From Streptomyces beigongshangae (GTDB taxonomy: Bacteria; Actinomycetota; Actinomycetes; Streptomycetales; Streptomycetaceae), in contig NZ_JAHKJW010000008.1 in the NCBI RefSeq assembly GCF_019710745.1, forward strand, positions 117,436 through 181,435: 64,000 nucleotides of DNA, written 5' to 3'. The notes below the pieces were generated by a model that saw only the letters and a program-made list of their open reading frames with translations, was not told where the DNA came from and searched no databases. The translations under genes and the position numbers were made by a program. Every line of letters starts with the position of its first letter. Within the stretch, counting starts at the first letter, position 1. This document shows positions 22,077 through 30,123 of the stretch, in pieces.

Positions 22077-22469
22077 ATGACTCGGGAATTGACTGGCGGC
22101 ATCGACGCATCCATGACGGTCGAGCTCGACCTCGCCGACCCGATCGGCTCCTGCACCGTCGGGCGCGCCGACGGAACGCCCGTCGGCACGGCTGACTTCG
22201 TCGGCGTATCCGAGGTGCGTGAAGGGCGGATATTCTTCTGTACCGAGGTGTACCAGGATTTCGGTGGAGGAAAGCTGGTCGAGCTTCTGGTGAGCAAGGC
22301 ACTCGCTGACGGCATCTGCGAGAACGTCACCGTCGTGCCCTTGTGCCCGATGTTCGCTCGCCGTCTGCGGGTGCACGGCGACGGGTTCGTCGCGAGTGGT
22401 GGTGTGCTCCGCCGGCCGGTACCCGACGACATAGGAGTGATCACGCGCGCCGCGCTCGGTGAAGCGTGA
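22077..22469 (+). CDS. GNAT-fold N-acetyltransferase, YjdJ-like
   Basis: A 130-residue protein with LDLADPIGSCTVGRADG at the N-terminus, IFFCTEVYQDFGGGKLVELL at the acetyl-CoA-binding turn and VVPLCPMFARRLRVHGD near the end, the pattern of small YjdJ-type GNAT proteins. The usual Q/R-x-x-G-x-G/A pyrophosphate loop appears as DFGGGKL. The start at ATG 22077 has AGAAGGG upstream; the longer open frame upstream belongs to the LLM remnant. Substrate unknown. It lies 40 bp before the glutaminase gene on the same strand and may be co-transcribed. Confidence 0.75.
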   Translation: MTRELTGGIDASMTVELDLADPIGSCTVGRADGTPVGTADFVGVSEVREGRIFFCTEVYQDFGGGKLVELLVSKALADGICENVTVVPLCPMFARRLRVHGDGFVASGGVLRRPVPDDIGVITRAALGEA

Positions 22470-22509
22470 GAATCGCAGCATGAGGATCGCGATGAAGCAT
22501 GGAGGATGA

Positions 22510-23841
22510 ATGCGGCCGATAATTCCGGACTATCTGGCTGAGGTGCTCGCAGATGTGGAGCCGGACACGTCCGGAGAGCCGGCGGGATACATCCCCGAGC
22601 TCGCGGCTGCGGACCCCAAGTACCTCGGCGCGGCCTTTGCCATGCTCGACGGAAAGGTGTACGGCGCCGGTGACATCGATATCGAGTTCACGATCCAGTC
22701 GATCTCCAAGCCGTTCGTGTACGCCCTGGCACTGGCTGATCGTGGATTCGACTCCGTAATCGCCAGGGTCGGTGTCGAGCCTTCCGGGGAGGCGTTCAAC
22801 GAGATATCGCTCGAAAGCGGTACCGGACGGCCTCTCAATCCCATGATCAACGCCGGCGCGATCACCGTTCACTCACTGGCCGGTGCGGAGGACCTGAATC
22901 CGGCAGGACGGGTGGAGCGCGTGCTCCACGGCCTCTCGGCGTTCGCCGGCCGCCGACTGGAGACGGACGAAACGGTATACGCGTCAGAGATCGAGAACGC
23001 GCACCGCAATCTCGCCATCGCACACATGCTCCGCAGCCACAACATTCTCACCGAGGACGCGGGAGCCGTCGTGGACGGCTACACCCGCCAGTGTTCCGTG
23101 CTCGTCACCACGCGGGATCTGGCCGTGATGGCCGCGACGTTGGCCAACCGCGGGACGAATCCCCTCTCGGGTGAGCAGGTGGTGCCTGAAGCGGTGGTGC
23201 GTCAGGTGCTGAGCGTCATGCTCAGCTGCGGAATGTATGACGCCGCCGGTGACTGGACCACTCAGGTCGGGATTCCGGCGAAGAGCGGTGTGGCCGGGGG
23301 CCTGATCGGCGCGCTCCCCGGACAGATCGGCATGGCCACGTTCTCACCACGCCTGGACGTTCACGGGAACAGCGTTCGCGGGGTGACACTGTTCGAACGA
23401 TTCTCTTCGGACATGGGCCTGCACGTGATGGAGGTTCCCGCCGCTGCGCTTTCGGTCGTGCGGTCCAACCATGTCGTGGGCAGCGGGCCCGGCGCGCTCC
23501 GGGTCCTGCAGCTGCAGGGCGGCATCGGCTTCGCCGGAGCCGAGAGAGTCGTCAAGGAAGTCGTCGACACCCCGCCTTCGGAAGTCAGGGTGGCTCTGGA
23601 CCTGACAAGGGTCTATTCGATCGACGACGTGGCACGGCGCATGCTGCTGGAAGTCGCACGTCGGCTGACGCTGAGCGGTCACGACGTCTACCTCGTCGAC
23701 CCGGAATCGGTCATGCCGGACCCCGATCCCGGCGACGGTGGCCGAGTCGCAGTCGTGGACACCGTGGATCAGGCCGCGATCGTGATGCGGACCGTTTCGG
23801 CACAAGCGCCGGCCTCATCCAGAACGGCGTCGGACGCGTGA
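22510..23841 (+). CDS. glsA: Glutaminase A with C-terminal STAS domain
   Basis: A 443-residue protein. Residues 1-310 are a beta-lactamase-fold glutaminase with the S-x-x-K catalytic pair in QSISKPF (Ser64, Lys67), then LNPMINAGAI, YTRQCSVLV and PAKSGVAGG. Residues about 330-430 form a STAS-like domain (EVRVALDLTRVYSIDDVARR). Glutaminase hydrolyses glutamine to glutamate and ammonia in the cytoplasm; glutaminase-STAS fusions are known in actinobacteria. ATG 22510 follows GGAGG closely. Codon third positions are visibly less GC-rich than in the surrounding Streptomyces genes, suggesting a different origin for this patch. Confidence 0.92.
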   Translation: MRPIIPDYLAEVLADVEPDTSGEPAGYIPELAAADPKYLGAAFAMLDGKVYGAGDIDIEFTIQSISKPFVYALALADRGFDSVIARVGVEPSGEAFNEISLESGTGRPLNPMINAGAITVHSLAGAEDLNPAGRVERVLHGLSAFAGRRLETDETVYASEIENAHRNLAIAHMLRSHNILTEDAGAVVDGYTRQCSVLVTTRDLAVMAATLANRGTNPLSGEQVVPEAVVRQVLSVMLSCGMYDAAGDWTTQVGIPAKSGVAGGLIGALPGQIGMATFSPRLDVHGNSVRGVTLFERFSSDMGLHVMEVPAAALSVVRSNHVVGSGPGALRVLQLQGGIGFAGAERVVKEVVDTPPSEVRVALDLTRVYSIDDVARRMLLEVARRLTLSGHDVYLVDPESVMPDPDPGDGGRVAVVDTVDQAAIVMRTVSAQAPASSRTASDA

Positions 23842-23843
23842 GC

Positions 23844-23861
23844 CGGTGGCCCGGGCCACCG
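23844..23861. terminator. GC palindrome after glutaminase
   Basis: CGGTGGCCCGGGCCACCG is a perfect 18-bp palindrome starting just after the glutaminase stop codon. It may act as a terminator, although it lacks a natural loop and a T run. Confidence 0.5.
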
Positions 23862-23894
23862 GGCCACCGCACAGGACACAGGACCGCCGTGGCT

Positions 23895-23929
23895 TCGGCC
23901 AGTCGGCCAGTCGGCCGGTCGGCCGGTCG
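23895..23929. repeat. 8-bp tandem repeat, four copies
   Basis: TCGGCCAG twice and then TCGGCCGG twice, plus a partial copy, lie in the 278-bp intergenic gap 23842-24119. Nothing else coding is seen in this gap. Confidence 0.8.
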
Positions 23930-24119
23930 TGCAGCCGTCGAGGTCATGAGCGTGTCGCGAAGCCCGCGGCGCGGGCTTCCCGACCGTGACCGGCGGCGAC
24001 ATGACCGCTTTCGGCGCCGCGGACCGCCTCGCCGGCTTCGGTGGCGTCGTAGCCGTTCCCTCGAAAGGCCCTTGCCTGCGAGATAGATGAGTAGTCAACA
24101 TCTTCGTTACACTCCTTCG

Positions 24120-24587
24120 ATGAACGCAACGCCTCGCTGGCTGACCCCGGAGCAGAAGGCAGCCTGGGAAAGTTTTATCCGTATGCAGGAGACGCTCATC
24201 GGGCGACTTTCCCGCCGGATCCAGGCCGACTCCCACATGTCCGCCGCCGACTACATCGTGTTGGTGAGTCTCACCGAAAGAGGTGGGGGACGGATGCGCT
24301 TCCTGGACCTGGCCAAAATGGTGGAGTGGGAGAAGAGCCGTATGTCCCACCAGGTCCGGCGGATGGCGAATCGCGGACTGGTGGCCAGGGAGGAATGTCC
24401 TGACGACGGGCGCGGGGCGTTCATCGTCGCGACCCCGGCCGGCTACAGGGCGATCGAAGAGGCTGCGCCCGTGCACGTCGCACACGTCCGCCGACTTTTC
24501 ATTGACGCCCTCACCCAGGAGGAACTCGATACGCTCGCCCGGATCTCGAACCGCGTACTCGGGCACATGAAGAAGCAGCCCGACTGA
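24120..24587 (+). CDS. MarR-family transcriptional regulator
   Basis: A 155-residue winged-helix protein with PRWLTPEQKAAWESFIRMQE at the N-terminus, the DNA-binding region MRFLDLAKMVEWEKSRMSHQ, and the wing LVAREECPDDGRGAFIVATP. Start uncertain: ATG 24120 matches family N-termini but has no clear ribosome site; ATG 24087 would add 11 residues. AGTCAAC upstream and the GTTGAC/GTCAAC palindrome downstream at 24633 suggest a shared operator motif. The protein may regulate itself and the hydrolase gene that follows. The ligand is unknown. Confidence 0.85.
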   Translation: MNATPRWLTPEQKAAWESFIRMQETLIGRLSRRIQADSHMSAADYIVLVSLTERGGGRMRFLDLAKMVEWEKSRMSHQVRRMANRGLVAREECPDDGRGAFIVATPAGYRAIEEAAPVHVAHVRRLFIDALTQEELDTLARISNRVLGHMKKQPD

Positions 24588-25018
24588 CCGGTCGGGACTC
24601 TTACCGCGTCTGCACGGAAATGCGCCGCCCTGGTTGACTGGTCAACAACTATGGCAGGGCGATGTCGCCGACTCGTCGATCGCCGGCTTCACGGTGACCC
24701 CGTTTGCCTGACTGGCGGTCAGGGAGTCGGGAGAAACGAGCTGGTTGACGCATCAAGACTTCGCGTATCAATGTAGGTGATCCATCAACCAATCGTTTTG
24801 GCGAGGGCCGTCGCCGGTGTTGCGGACTGCCGCTGACGCGGGGGCCGACCCGATGCGAGGGCTCTGCCGGTCGATGTGGCGTGATGTCAGGCCGACCCGG
24901 CCTCAGGGGCGTCGCCAAGGACATGTGCGGCTGCATTGCCGAAGACGGCATCGACATGGGTATCGGTATCGGCGGTGCCCCTTTTCCCGCAGGCAACAAG
25001 CATTCGGAAAGAGATCCC
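24588..25018. other. Intergenic stretch between MarR and the broken hydrolase gene
   Basis: Beyond the palindrome at 24633-24646, this 431-bp gap holds a CCTGAC/GTCAGG hairpin (24707-24723). It also holds a second GGTTGA...TCAACC pair at about 24743-24789 around a promoter-like TTGACG. No gene is supportable. Confidence 0.5.
24633..24646. promoter_or_regulatory. Operator candidate GTTGAC-TG-GTCAAC
   Basis: Perfect 6-bp arms around a 2-base centre, downstream of the MarR gene and upstream of the YcaC-like gene. The size and symmetry suit a MarR dimer site, and the half-site GTCAAC also occurs upstream of the MarR gene. Confidence 0.55.
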
Positions 25019-25592
25019 ATGAGCGCCAAGAACAAGGCCGGACTCGATGCGCTGCTGACGTCCGAGGAGAGCGTTCTCGTACTGATCGACCATCAGCCGT
25101 TCCAGTTCGCCAATCTGCACAGCCACGAGCCGACGATGATCGTCAACAACGTCACCGGACTCGCCAAGGCCGGCAAGGTGTTCGACGTTCCGACCGTTCT
25201 GACGACGGTCATGGAGGAGCGCGGCGGGTCTCGTCATCCAGGGCCTGCAAGATGTGTTCCCGGAGCGGAAGCCGATCAACCGGACCTTCATCAACACCTG
25301 GGAGGACGAGCGCGTCGTCGACGCCGTCAAGGCGACCGGACGCAAGAAGCTGGTCATCGCCGGCCTCTGGACGGAGATCTGTCTGGCGATGCCGGCGATA
25401 CAGGCGGTGGGCGAGGGGTTCGAGGTCTTCGCCGTCACCGACGCTTCGGGCGGTGTCTCGAAGGAGGCCCACGACATGGCCGTGCGGCGCATGGTCGAAG
25501 CGGGCGTGGTTCCGATCACCTGGCCGGCCGTGCTGAGCGAGTGGCAGCGCGACTGGGTCCGCGAGAGGACCCTGCCGGGCGTCACCGAGATC
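25019..25592 (+). pseudogene. YcaC-like isochorismatase-family hydrolase, frameshifted and fused to a PoxB remnant
   Basis: ATG 25019 follows GGAAAGAG. The first 70 codons read LLTSEESVLVLIDHQPFQFA and IVNNVTGLAKAGKVFDVPTV, typical of YcaC-type cysteine hydrolases. At about 25229 one extra T shifts the frame. The continuation GLQDVFPERKPINRTFINTW and the nucleophile region LVIAGLWTEICLAMPAIQA (catalytic-type Cys) are in the next frame. Similarity ends at WQRDWVRERTLPGVTEI, where sequence of a pyruvate oxidase begins. The natural C-terminus is missing. As it stands the gene cannot make the normal protein, unless the extra base is a sequencing error. Confidence 0.8.
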
Positions 25593-26413
25593 GGGGTCCA
25601 CGGCGACGTCCGGGAGACGCTGCGGGCTGTGCTGCCGCTGGTCGAGGCGAAGCGGGACGTACCTACCTGGACCGCATGCTGCACAAGCATGCCAAGTCAC
25701 TGGAGTCGGTGGTGTCCGCCTACACCCACGACGTCGAGCGGCACACCCCGATCCATCCTGAGTACGCGACCGCGGTGCTGGACGAACTCGCCTCCGACGA
25801 CGCGGTGTTCACCGTGGACACCGGTATGTCCAACGTCCGGGCGGCGCGTTACGTGACTCCCAACGGACGGCGCCGGGTGATCGGTTCGTTCCTGCACGGC
25901 ACGATGGCCAACGCGCTGCCGCACGCCATCGGCGCGCAGTTCGCCCACCCCGGCCGCCAGGTGATCTCGATGTCGGGTGACGGCGGACTGGGCATGCTGA
26001 TGGGCGAGTTGCTCACCGTGAAACTGCACGATCTGCCGGTGAAGACGATCGTCTTCAACAACTCCTCGCTGGGCATGGTGAAGCTGGAGATGCTGGTCGA
26101 GGGGCTGCCCGAGCACGAGACCGACCACGAGCCGGTGGACTACGCGGCGATCGCCCGCGGCGCGGGCGTCGAAGCGATGCGCATCGAGCATCCCGGGGAC
26201 GTCGTCGACGGACTCAAGCGGGCGCTCGCCCATGACGGACCGTTCCTGGTCGACCTGGTGACCGACCCCAACGCGCTGTCGATCCCACCGCACATCTCGG
26301 CCGCCCAGGTCAGGGGATTCGCCTTCGCCGCAGGCCGGACAGTGCTCGACGGGGGCGTCGGCAGGATGCCCGACCTGGCCCGCGCCGATCTGCGGAACAT
26401 TCCCCGCCCTTGA
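25593..26413 (+). pseudogene. C-terminal part of a thiamine-diphosphate-dependent pyruvate oxidase/dehydrogenase (PoxB-like)
   Basis: From the junction the peptide reads GDVRETLRAVLPLVEAKRD, then (after a one-base deletion near 25658) YLDRMLHKHAKSLESVVSAY. This is followed by the TPP-binding part VISMSGDGGLGMLMGELLTV and the motif FNNSSLGMVKLEMLVEGLPE. PoxB-type enzymes have about 580 residues; only the last 270 or so are present, so the N-terminal PYR and FAD domains are gone. The deletion returns the frame to that of the hydrolase start, so one frame is open across the whole chimera but reads the middle out of frame. Confidence 0.8.
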
Positions 26414-26507
26414 GGCCGACGCCCCCGGGCCGTTGTTCAACCTTGTCGCCGGGAATTTCCGGTCCTATTCTCCCGTAGGTCGTACGTCATTCCGGAGGAG
26501 ATACTCG

Positions 26508-27422
26508 ATGGGCCTGAAGCCGCAGGTGAACGAGTTGTGGAGATACATCGGCGAGAACGAGGTCAACGCGGAGGCGATCGGCGACCTCGCCGAATTCAAG
26601 CGCGGCCAGGTGATTTACCGGCTGACCTCCTTCGACGTCCGGACGAACGGTGTCCGTTATCTGAAGACGCTCATCCACAATCTGGCAGGCCGGCTGGGAC
26701 CGGAGAGCTGGGAGCGGCTGCGCCGCATCGAGGGGCGGGAGTTCGGGCACCCGTACTCCGTCACGTACGACGGGGAGCCCGTGTGCCTGGACTACCTGCG
26801 GGCCGTCAGTGATCTCGAATTCATGGAGAAGAACGTCGACCTCGACGGCCGGCGCGTCCTGGAGATCGGCGCGGGGTACGGCCGCACCTGTCACACGCTG
26901 ATGTCGAACAAGGACATCGTCTCCTACACGATCATCGACATCCCGACCACCATGGCGCTCTCCAGGAAATACCTGCGGACCGTCCTCTCCGAGGAGCAGT
27001 TCGGCAGGATCGATTTCATTCCCATCGATGAGATAGAGGAATCCCTGGGGAGCGCCCGGTTCGATCTCTGCGTCAACGTCGATTCGCTCGCCGAGATGAG
27101 TGCCGAGACGTTCGGGTACTATCTCGCGCTGATCGCGGAACGCTGCCGTTACTTCTACACGAACAACCCGGTCGGCAAATACATGGACAAGAGCCTCGAC
27201 GACCACGCGCGCGGTGAGGAGGCCGTCGCCCGTGCCCTCGACGCGGGGCCGCTGGTCGACGTGATCGACATCGACGACAACCGCGCGGTGCGCGAGCAGG
27301 CGCGCAAGTTCGTCGTGGCGTACCGCCCCGACGACTCCTGGTGCTGCGTCGCCGACGAGTGGGCCCCTCCCTTCACCTGGTACTGGCAGGCCCTGTTCCA
27401 GGGGCCGGCCGCCGGCCGGTGA
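26508..27422 (+). CDS. Putative sugar O-methyltransferase (SAM-dependent)
   Basis: A 304-residue Rossmann methyltransferase. The SAM-binding motif I is RVLEIGAGYGRTCHTLM (about residues 119-135), followed by YTIIDIPTTMALSRKYL and FDLCVNVDSLAEM. The family known as putative sugar O-methyltransferases carries this D-I-P-x-x-x-x-L-S-x-x-Y signature. GGAGGAG lies seven bases before ATG 26508, so translation should be strong. It is the first gene of the specialised-metabolite region. It probably methylates the deoxysugar whose genes lie at 56-62 kb, or another hydroxyl of the product; that link is inferred. Confidence 0.75.
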   Translation: MGLKPQVNELWRYIGENEVNAEAIGDLAEFKRGQVIYRLTSFDVRTNGVRYLKTLIHNLAGRLGPESWERLRRIEGREFGHPYSVTYDGEPVCLDYLRAVSDLEFMEKNVDLDGRRVLEIGAGYGRTCHTLMSNKDIVSYTIIDIPTTMALSRKYLRTVLSEEQFGRIDFIPIDEIEESLGSARFDLCVNVDSLAEMSAETFGYYLALIAERCRYFYTNNPVGKYMDKSLDDHARGEEAVARALDAGPLVDVIDIDDNRAVREQARKFVVAYRPDDSWCCVADEWAPPFTWYWQALFQGPAAGR

Positions 27423-27435
27423 GGCGGCGCGGGGG

Positions 27436-28134
27436 TCAGTCTCCCCGCCGGGGTGCGGAGGGGTCCACGAGGGGCAGCCGGGCGCACCGGCGGCAGGATC
27501 TGGCGGAGCCCGCCACCGAGGCGTGCGACGCGGCGGCGAGGACGCCGGCGAACGCCATCAGTGCCCAGTTCGTGCCCAGCGCCGACGCGACGGCGAGCGC
27601 CGGCGTGGCGACGGCCATCGCCACGCTGGCGGTGGTGCCCGCCCAGGCGACGACGAGGGGCAGCCGGTCCGGCGTCGGCAGCCACCGGGCGAGCGTGCCG
27701 GTGGCCGCCAGCGTCGCCGCGGCGAGCAGCGCGGCGCAGACCGCGACACCGGCGAGATGGGCGACCATCACCTGGGCCGTGCCCGGCAACTGCCAGGTCC
27801 GGCCGTGGCCGGCGTTCCGTACGAGGTACCAGCAGGCGATCACGAAGGGGAGGGTGAGCGCGACGGCCCGGGCGGTGTGCCGCGCCTGAGCGATCGTCAG
27901 CTCCCGCTGCCAGCTCACCACGAGCTCGTCCGTGGTCCCGAACTCCCGCACCGCCCGGCTGACGGCGCGCTGGTAAGGCAGCCCTTCGCGGGTGTGCTCC
28001 GACACCGCGTCCGTGAGGCCCTCACGCACCTCCGCCACCATGCGCGCCTTGGTCCGCGCCGGGCCGTGGAGGGCGGCGGACAAGGAGGCGACGTAGTCCT
28101 CGACGGGATCGCTGCGCGGGCCGGCGGCACTCAC
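27436..28134 (-). CDS. Permease-prefix-domain membrane protein paired with PadR
   Basis: A 232-residue protein. The soluble N-terminal domain (DPVEDYVASLSAALHGPART, EVREGLTDAVSEH) is the prefix found before ABC-type permeases and PadR-linked membrane proteins. About five hydrophobic helices follow (LTLPFVIACWYLV, VMVAHLAGVAVCAALLAAAT and others). The GTG start at 28134 overlaps the padR stop (GTGA), so the two are translationally coupled. Such pairs are frequent in actinomycetes; the membrane partner's function is not known. It ends 13 bp from the convergent methyltransferase stop. Confidence 0.75.
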   Translation of the reverse strand: MSAAGPRSDPVEDYVASLSAALHGPARTKARMVAEVREGLTDAVSEHTREGLPYQRAVSRAVREFGTTDELVVSWQRELTIAQARHTARAVALTLPFVIACWYLVRNAGHGRTWQLPGTAQVMVAHLAGVAVCAALLAAATLAATGTLARWLPTPDRLPLVVAWAGTTASVAMAVATPALAVASALGTNWALMAFAGVLAAASHASVAGSARSCRRCARLPLVDPSAPRRGD

Positions 28135-28472
28135 GTCGCGGCTCCGGGCGCCTGGACGGGATTCAGGACGGAGCCGATCGCCGTGGTGAACTCCCGCCAC
28201 GCCGTCCGCTCACGGTCGAGGGTGCGCCGGCCGGCGTCGGTGAGTTCGTAGCAGCGCTTCCGCCGTTCGCCGACCGACTGCCAGCTGCTGTGCAGCAGTC
28301 CGACGCGCTCCAGCCGGTTCAGCGCCGGGTAGATCGTGCCCGTACGCAGTTCGAGCGCGCCCCCGCTGCGCTGCTGGACGGCGGTGATGATCGCGTATCC
28401 GTGCAGCGGGCCCTGTTCGAGCGCGGCCAGCAGCAGTCCGTCCAGATGGCCCCGCACCGCATCCTGTCTCAT
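28131..28472 (-). CDS. PadR-family transcriptional regulator
   Basis: A 113-residue winged-helix protein with the PadR hallmark LLLAALEQGPLHGYAIITAV, the region ELRTGTIYPALNRLERVGLL (recognition helix and wing start), and ERRKRCYELTDAGRRTL. It is a short subtype lacking an extended C-terminal domain. It is transcribed with the downstream membrane protein gene and probably controls it. A StrR-type operator (28594-28622) lies about 120-150 bp upstream, so the pair may belong to the StrR-like regulator's regulon. Confidence 0.88.
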   Translation of the reverse strand: MRQDAVRGHLDGLLLAALEQGPLHGYAIITAVQQRSGGALELRTGTIYPALNRLERVGLLHSSWQSVGERRKRCYELTDAGRRTLDRERTAWREFTTAIGSVLNPVQAPGAAT

Positions 28473-28593
28473 GAGTCGGTAGCCTACATAAGAGGCGTGC
28501 CGAAGGCGCCGGGAACGGCCGTCACGGGGCCCTTGCTCCGGCGTGGGCCGGTGGTAGATTTGTCGTGTGTGTCCGCTGTGCGCCCGGGAGGGT

Positions 28594-28622
28594 GTTCAAC
28601 CGTTGAAGAAGCGCACTTGAAC
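28594..28622. promoter_or_regulatory. StrR-type operator GTTCAACCG-N11-CACTTGAAC
   Basis: Half-sites GTTCAACCG (28594-28602) and CACTTGAAC (28614-28622) are separated by exactly 11 bases. This fits the known consensus for StrR, NovG and Bbr proteins, GTTCRAnnG-N11-CnnTYGAAC. It shares 25 of 29 bases with the site inside the StrR-like gene. It lies upstream of padR and just downstream of the MFS gene end. Confidence 0.8.
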
Positions 28623-28693
28623 TTTTGTGCGGATGCACGAATGTGCGGATGTGCGAAAAGGAGCGCGTCCCGGACGCCCTTGCTCGCCCTTGC

Positions 28694-29944
28694 TCAATGC
28701 CCGGAGCGGTTCCCCTCCGGCGCGTCGGGGAACCGCAGCGCGACCACCAGCGCGCCCCCGAGGGACAGCACGGCGCCGCCCGCCAGCGCCGCGTGGAGGT
28801 GACCCGCCGTCACCCCGTCGCGGAACGCGAGGCCCGCCAGCGCGGCCCCCACGGCCGCCCCGGCCAGCCGCCCGAACGACAACTGCGCCGACGCCCGCCC
28901 GTGCAGCGACCGCGGCGTGGCGTTCAGGGCCGCCCGGGAGGTCGACGGGAACAGCAGACCGAGCCCGGCGCCGAGCAGCAGGCCGCCCGGCAGCAGCGCG
29001 GGTCCGTGCAGCGGCGGGACCGGCAGCGCGTAGACGGCGAAGGCGACGGCGCAGGCGAGGAATCCGACGAGCGCGGGCATCCGGTCCCCCACCCGGTCGA
29101 CGAGCCTCCCGCCGGCCGCGCCCACCGCACCGATGCACAGCGCGACCACGAGGGGGGCGGTCGCGGCCTCCAGCACGCCGTAGCCCGCCGCGTGCTGGAG
29201 GTACTGCTCGACGGCGAAGAACGTTCCGATCATCACGGCGAAGGTGAGGGCGGCGACCAGGGCGGCCGCGCGGACCGTGGCTGTGGCTGTGGCCGTCGCC
29301 GGGCGCCCGGGTGGCCCGGACGGCCGTGTCGCGGGCACGTCCGGCGCGGCGGCACCGCTCCGGGGCACCCAGCGCAGTACGGCACCGGCCGTCAGCAGGG
29401 TCAGCGGCAGCAGCGCCCACCAGTTGGCGCGCCACCCCCACGCCTCGGTGAGTACACCGCCCAGCAGCGGGCCCACCAGGTTGGACAGGCCGGAGGAGGC
29501 GCCCCAGAGACCCAGCGCGGTACCCCGGCGCTCCGCGGGGAAGCCCGACACCGCGCCGACGAACGCGGCCGGGGAGGCGAGGCCGGCTCCGGCGCCCTGG
29601 ACCACCCGGGAGGCGGTCAGCAGGCCGAACGAGTCGGCGAGCGCCCCCAGCAGGGTGCCGGCGCAGAACACCGTGAGCCCGGCCAGCGCGATCCGCCGGT
29701 AACCGAACCCGTCCACCAGTCTGCCGCCGGGGAAGAGCGCGATCGCGTACGTCGCGAAGTAGGCCGTCAGCAGCCACGACGCGGTCGGGGCCGACACCCC
29801 GAACGCCGTGCCCACCGAGGGCAGTGCCACGGCGATGATGGTGCCGTCGGCCTGGAGCAGGGCGGCGATCGCGGTGCACACGGCCAGCCGGACCCAGGCC
29901 GTGCGCGGCACGGCGGGGCGCTGTGCGACGGCTTCTTCGCTCAT
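28694..29944 (-). CDS. MFS drug transporter
   Basis: A 416-residue transporter with about 12-14 hydrophobic segments. Signatures are LLQADGTIIAVALPSVG in helix 1, GGRLVDGFGYRRIALAGL in the helix 2-3 loop, and RVVQGAGAGLASPAAFVGAV in helix 4-5, where the antiporter motif is expected. The D-G-T-I-I variant replaces the usual D-x-T-I-V. AGGAG lies upstream of ATG 29944. Its leader carries three perfect 21-bp repeats (29965-30027). Within this cluster it probably exports the product or an intermediate; substrate unknown. Confidence 0.88.
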   Translation of the reverse strand: MSEEAVAQRPAVPRTAWVRLAVCTAIAALLQADGTIIAVALPSVGTAFGVSAPTASWLLTAYFATYAIALFPGGRLVDGFGYRRIALAGLTVFCAGTLLGALADSFGLLTASRVVQGAGAGLASPAAFVGAVSGFPAERRGTALGLWGASSGLSNLVGPLLGGVLTEAWGWRANWWALLPLTLLTAGAVLRWVPRSGAAAPDVPATRPSGPPGRPATATATATVRAAALVAALTFAVMIGTFFAVEQYLQHAAGYGVLEAATAPLVVALCIGAVGAAGGRLVDRVGDRMPALVGFLACAVAFAVYALPVPPLHGPALLPGGLLLGAGLGLLFPSTSRAALNATPRSLHGRASAQLSFGRLAGAAVGAALAGLAFRDGVTAGHLHAALAGGAVLSLGGALVVALRFPDAPEGNRSGH

Positions 29945-29964
29945 GACCTGTCCCTGCTCCTTCA

Positions 29965-30027
29965 GTCGTCCGTCGTCCGTCGCCCGTCGTCCGTCGTCCG
30001 TCGCCCGTCGTCCGTCGTCCGTCGCCC
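29965..30027. repeat. Three perfect 21-bp tandem repeats in the MFS leader
   Basis: Each unit is GTCGTCC-GTCGTCC-GTCGCCC, so the array also has 7-bp periodicity (nine heptamers). It lies 20 bases upstream of the MFS start, just before the ribosome site. The rest of the 179-bp gap to hemG shows no gene. Confidence 0.95.
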
Positions 30028-30123
30028 GTCCGTGCGGTCCCGGTCCCTTCGGGCTGCCCGCCCCGCCCCCTCACCCGGCGGACACGTGGTCCGGGGGGCC
30101 GCGCGACCCGGCACGGCGTCCCG

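Noticed and set aside
24881..26413. Single 510-residue enzyme spanning the hydrolase and PoxB remnant
   Set aside because: The middle third of this frame (about 25229-25658) encodes no family sequence; the true reading is in another frame, so this is a chimera with indels.
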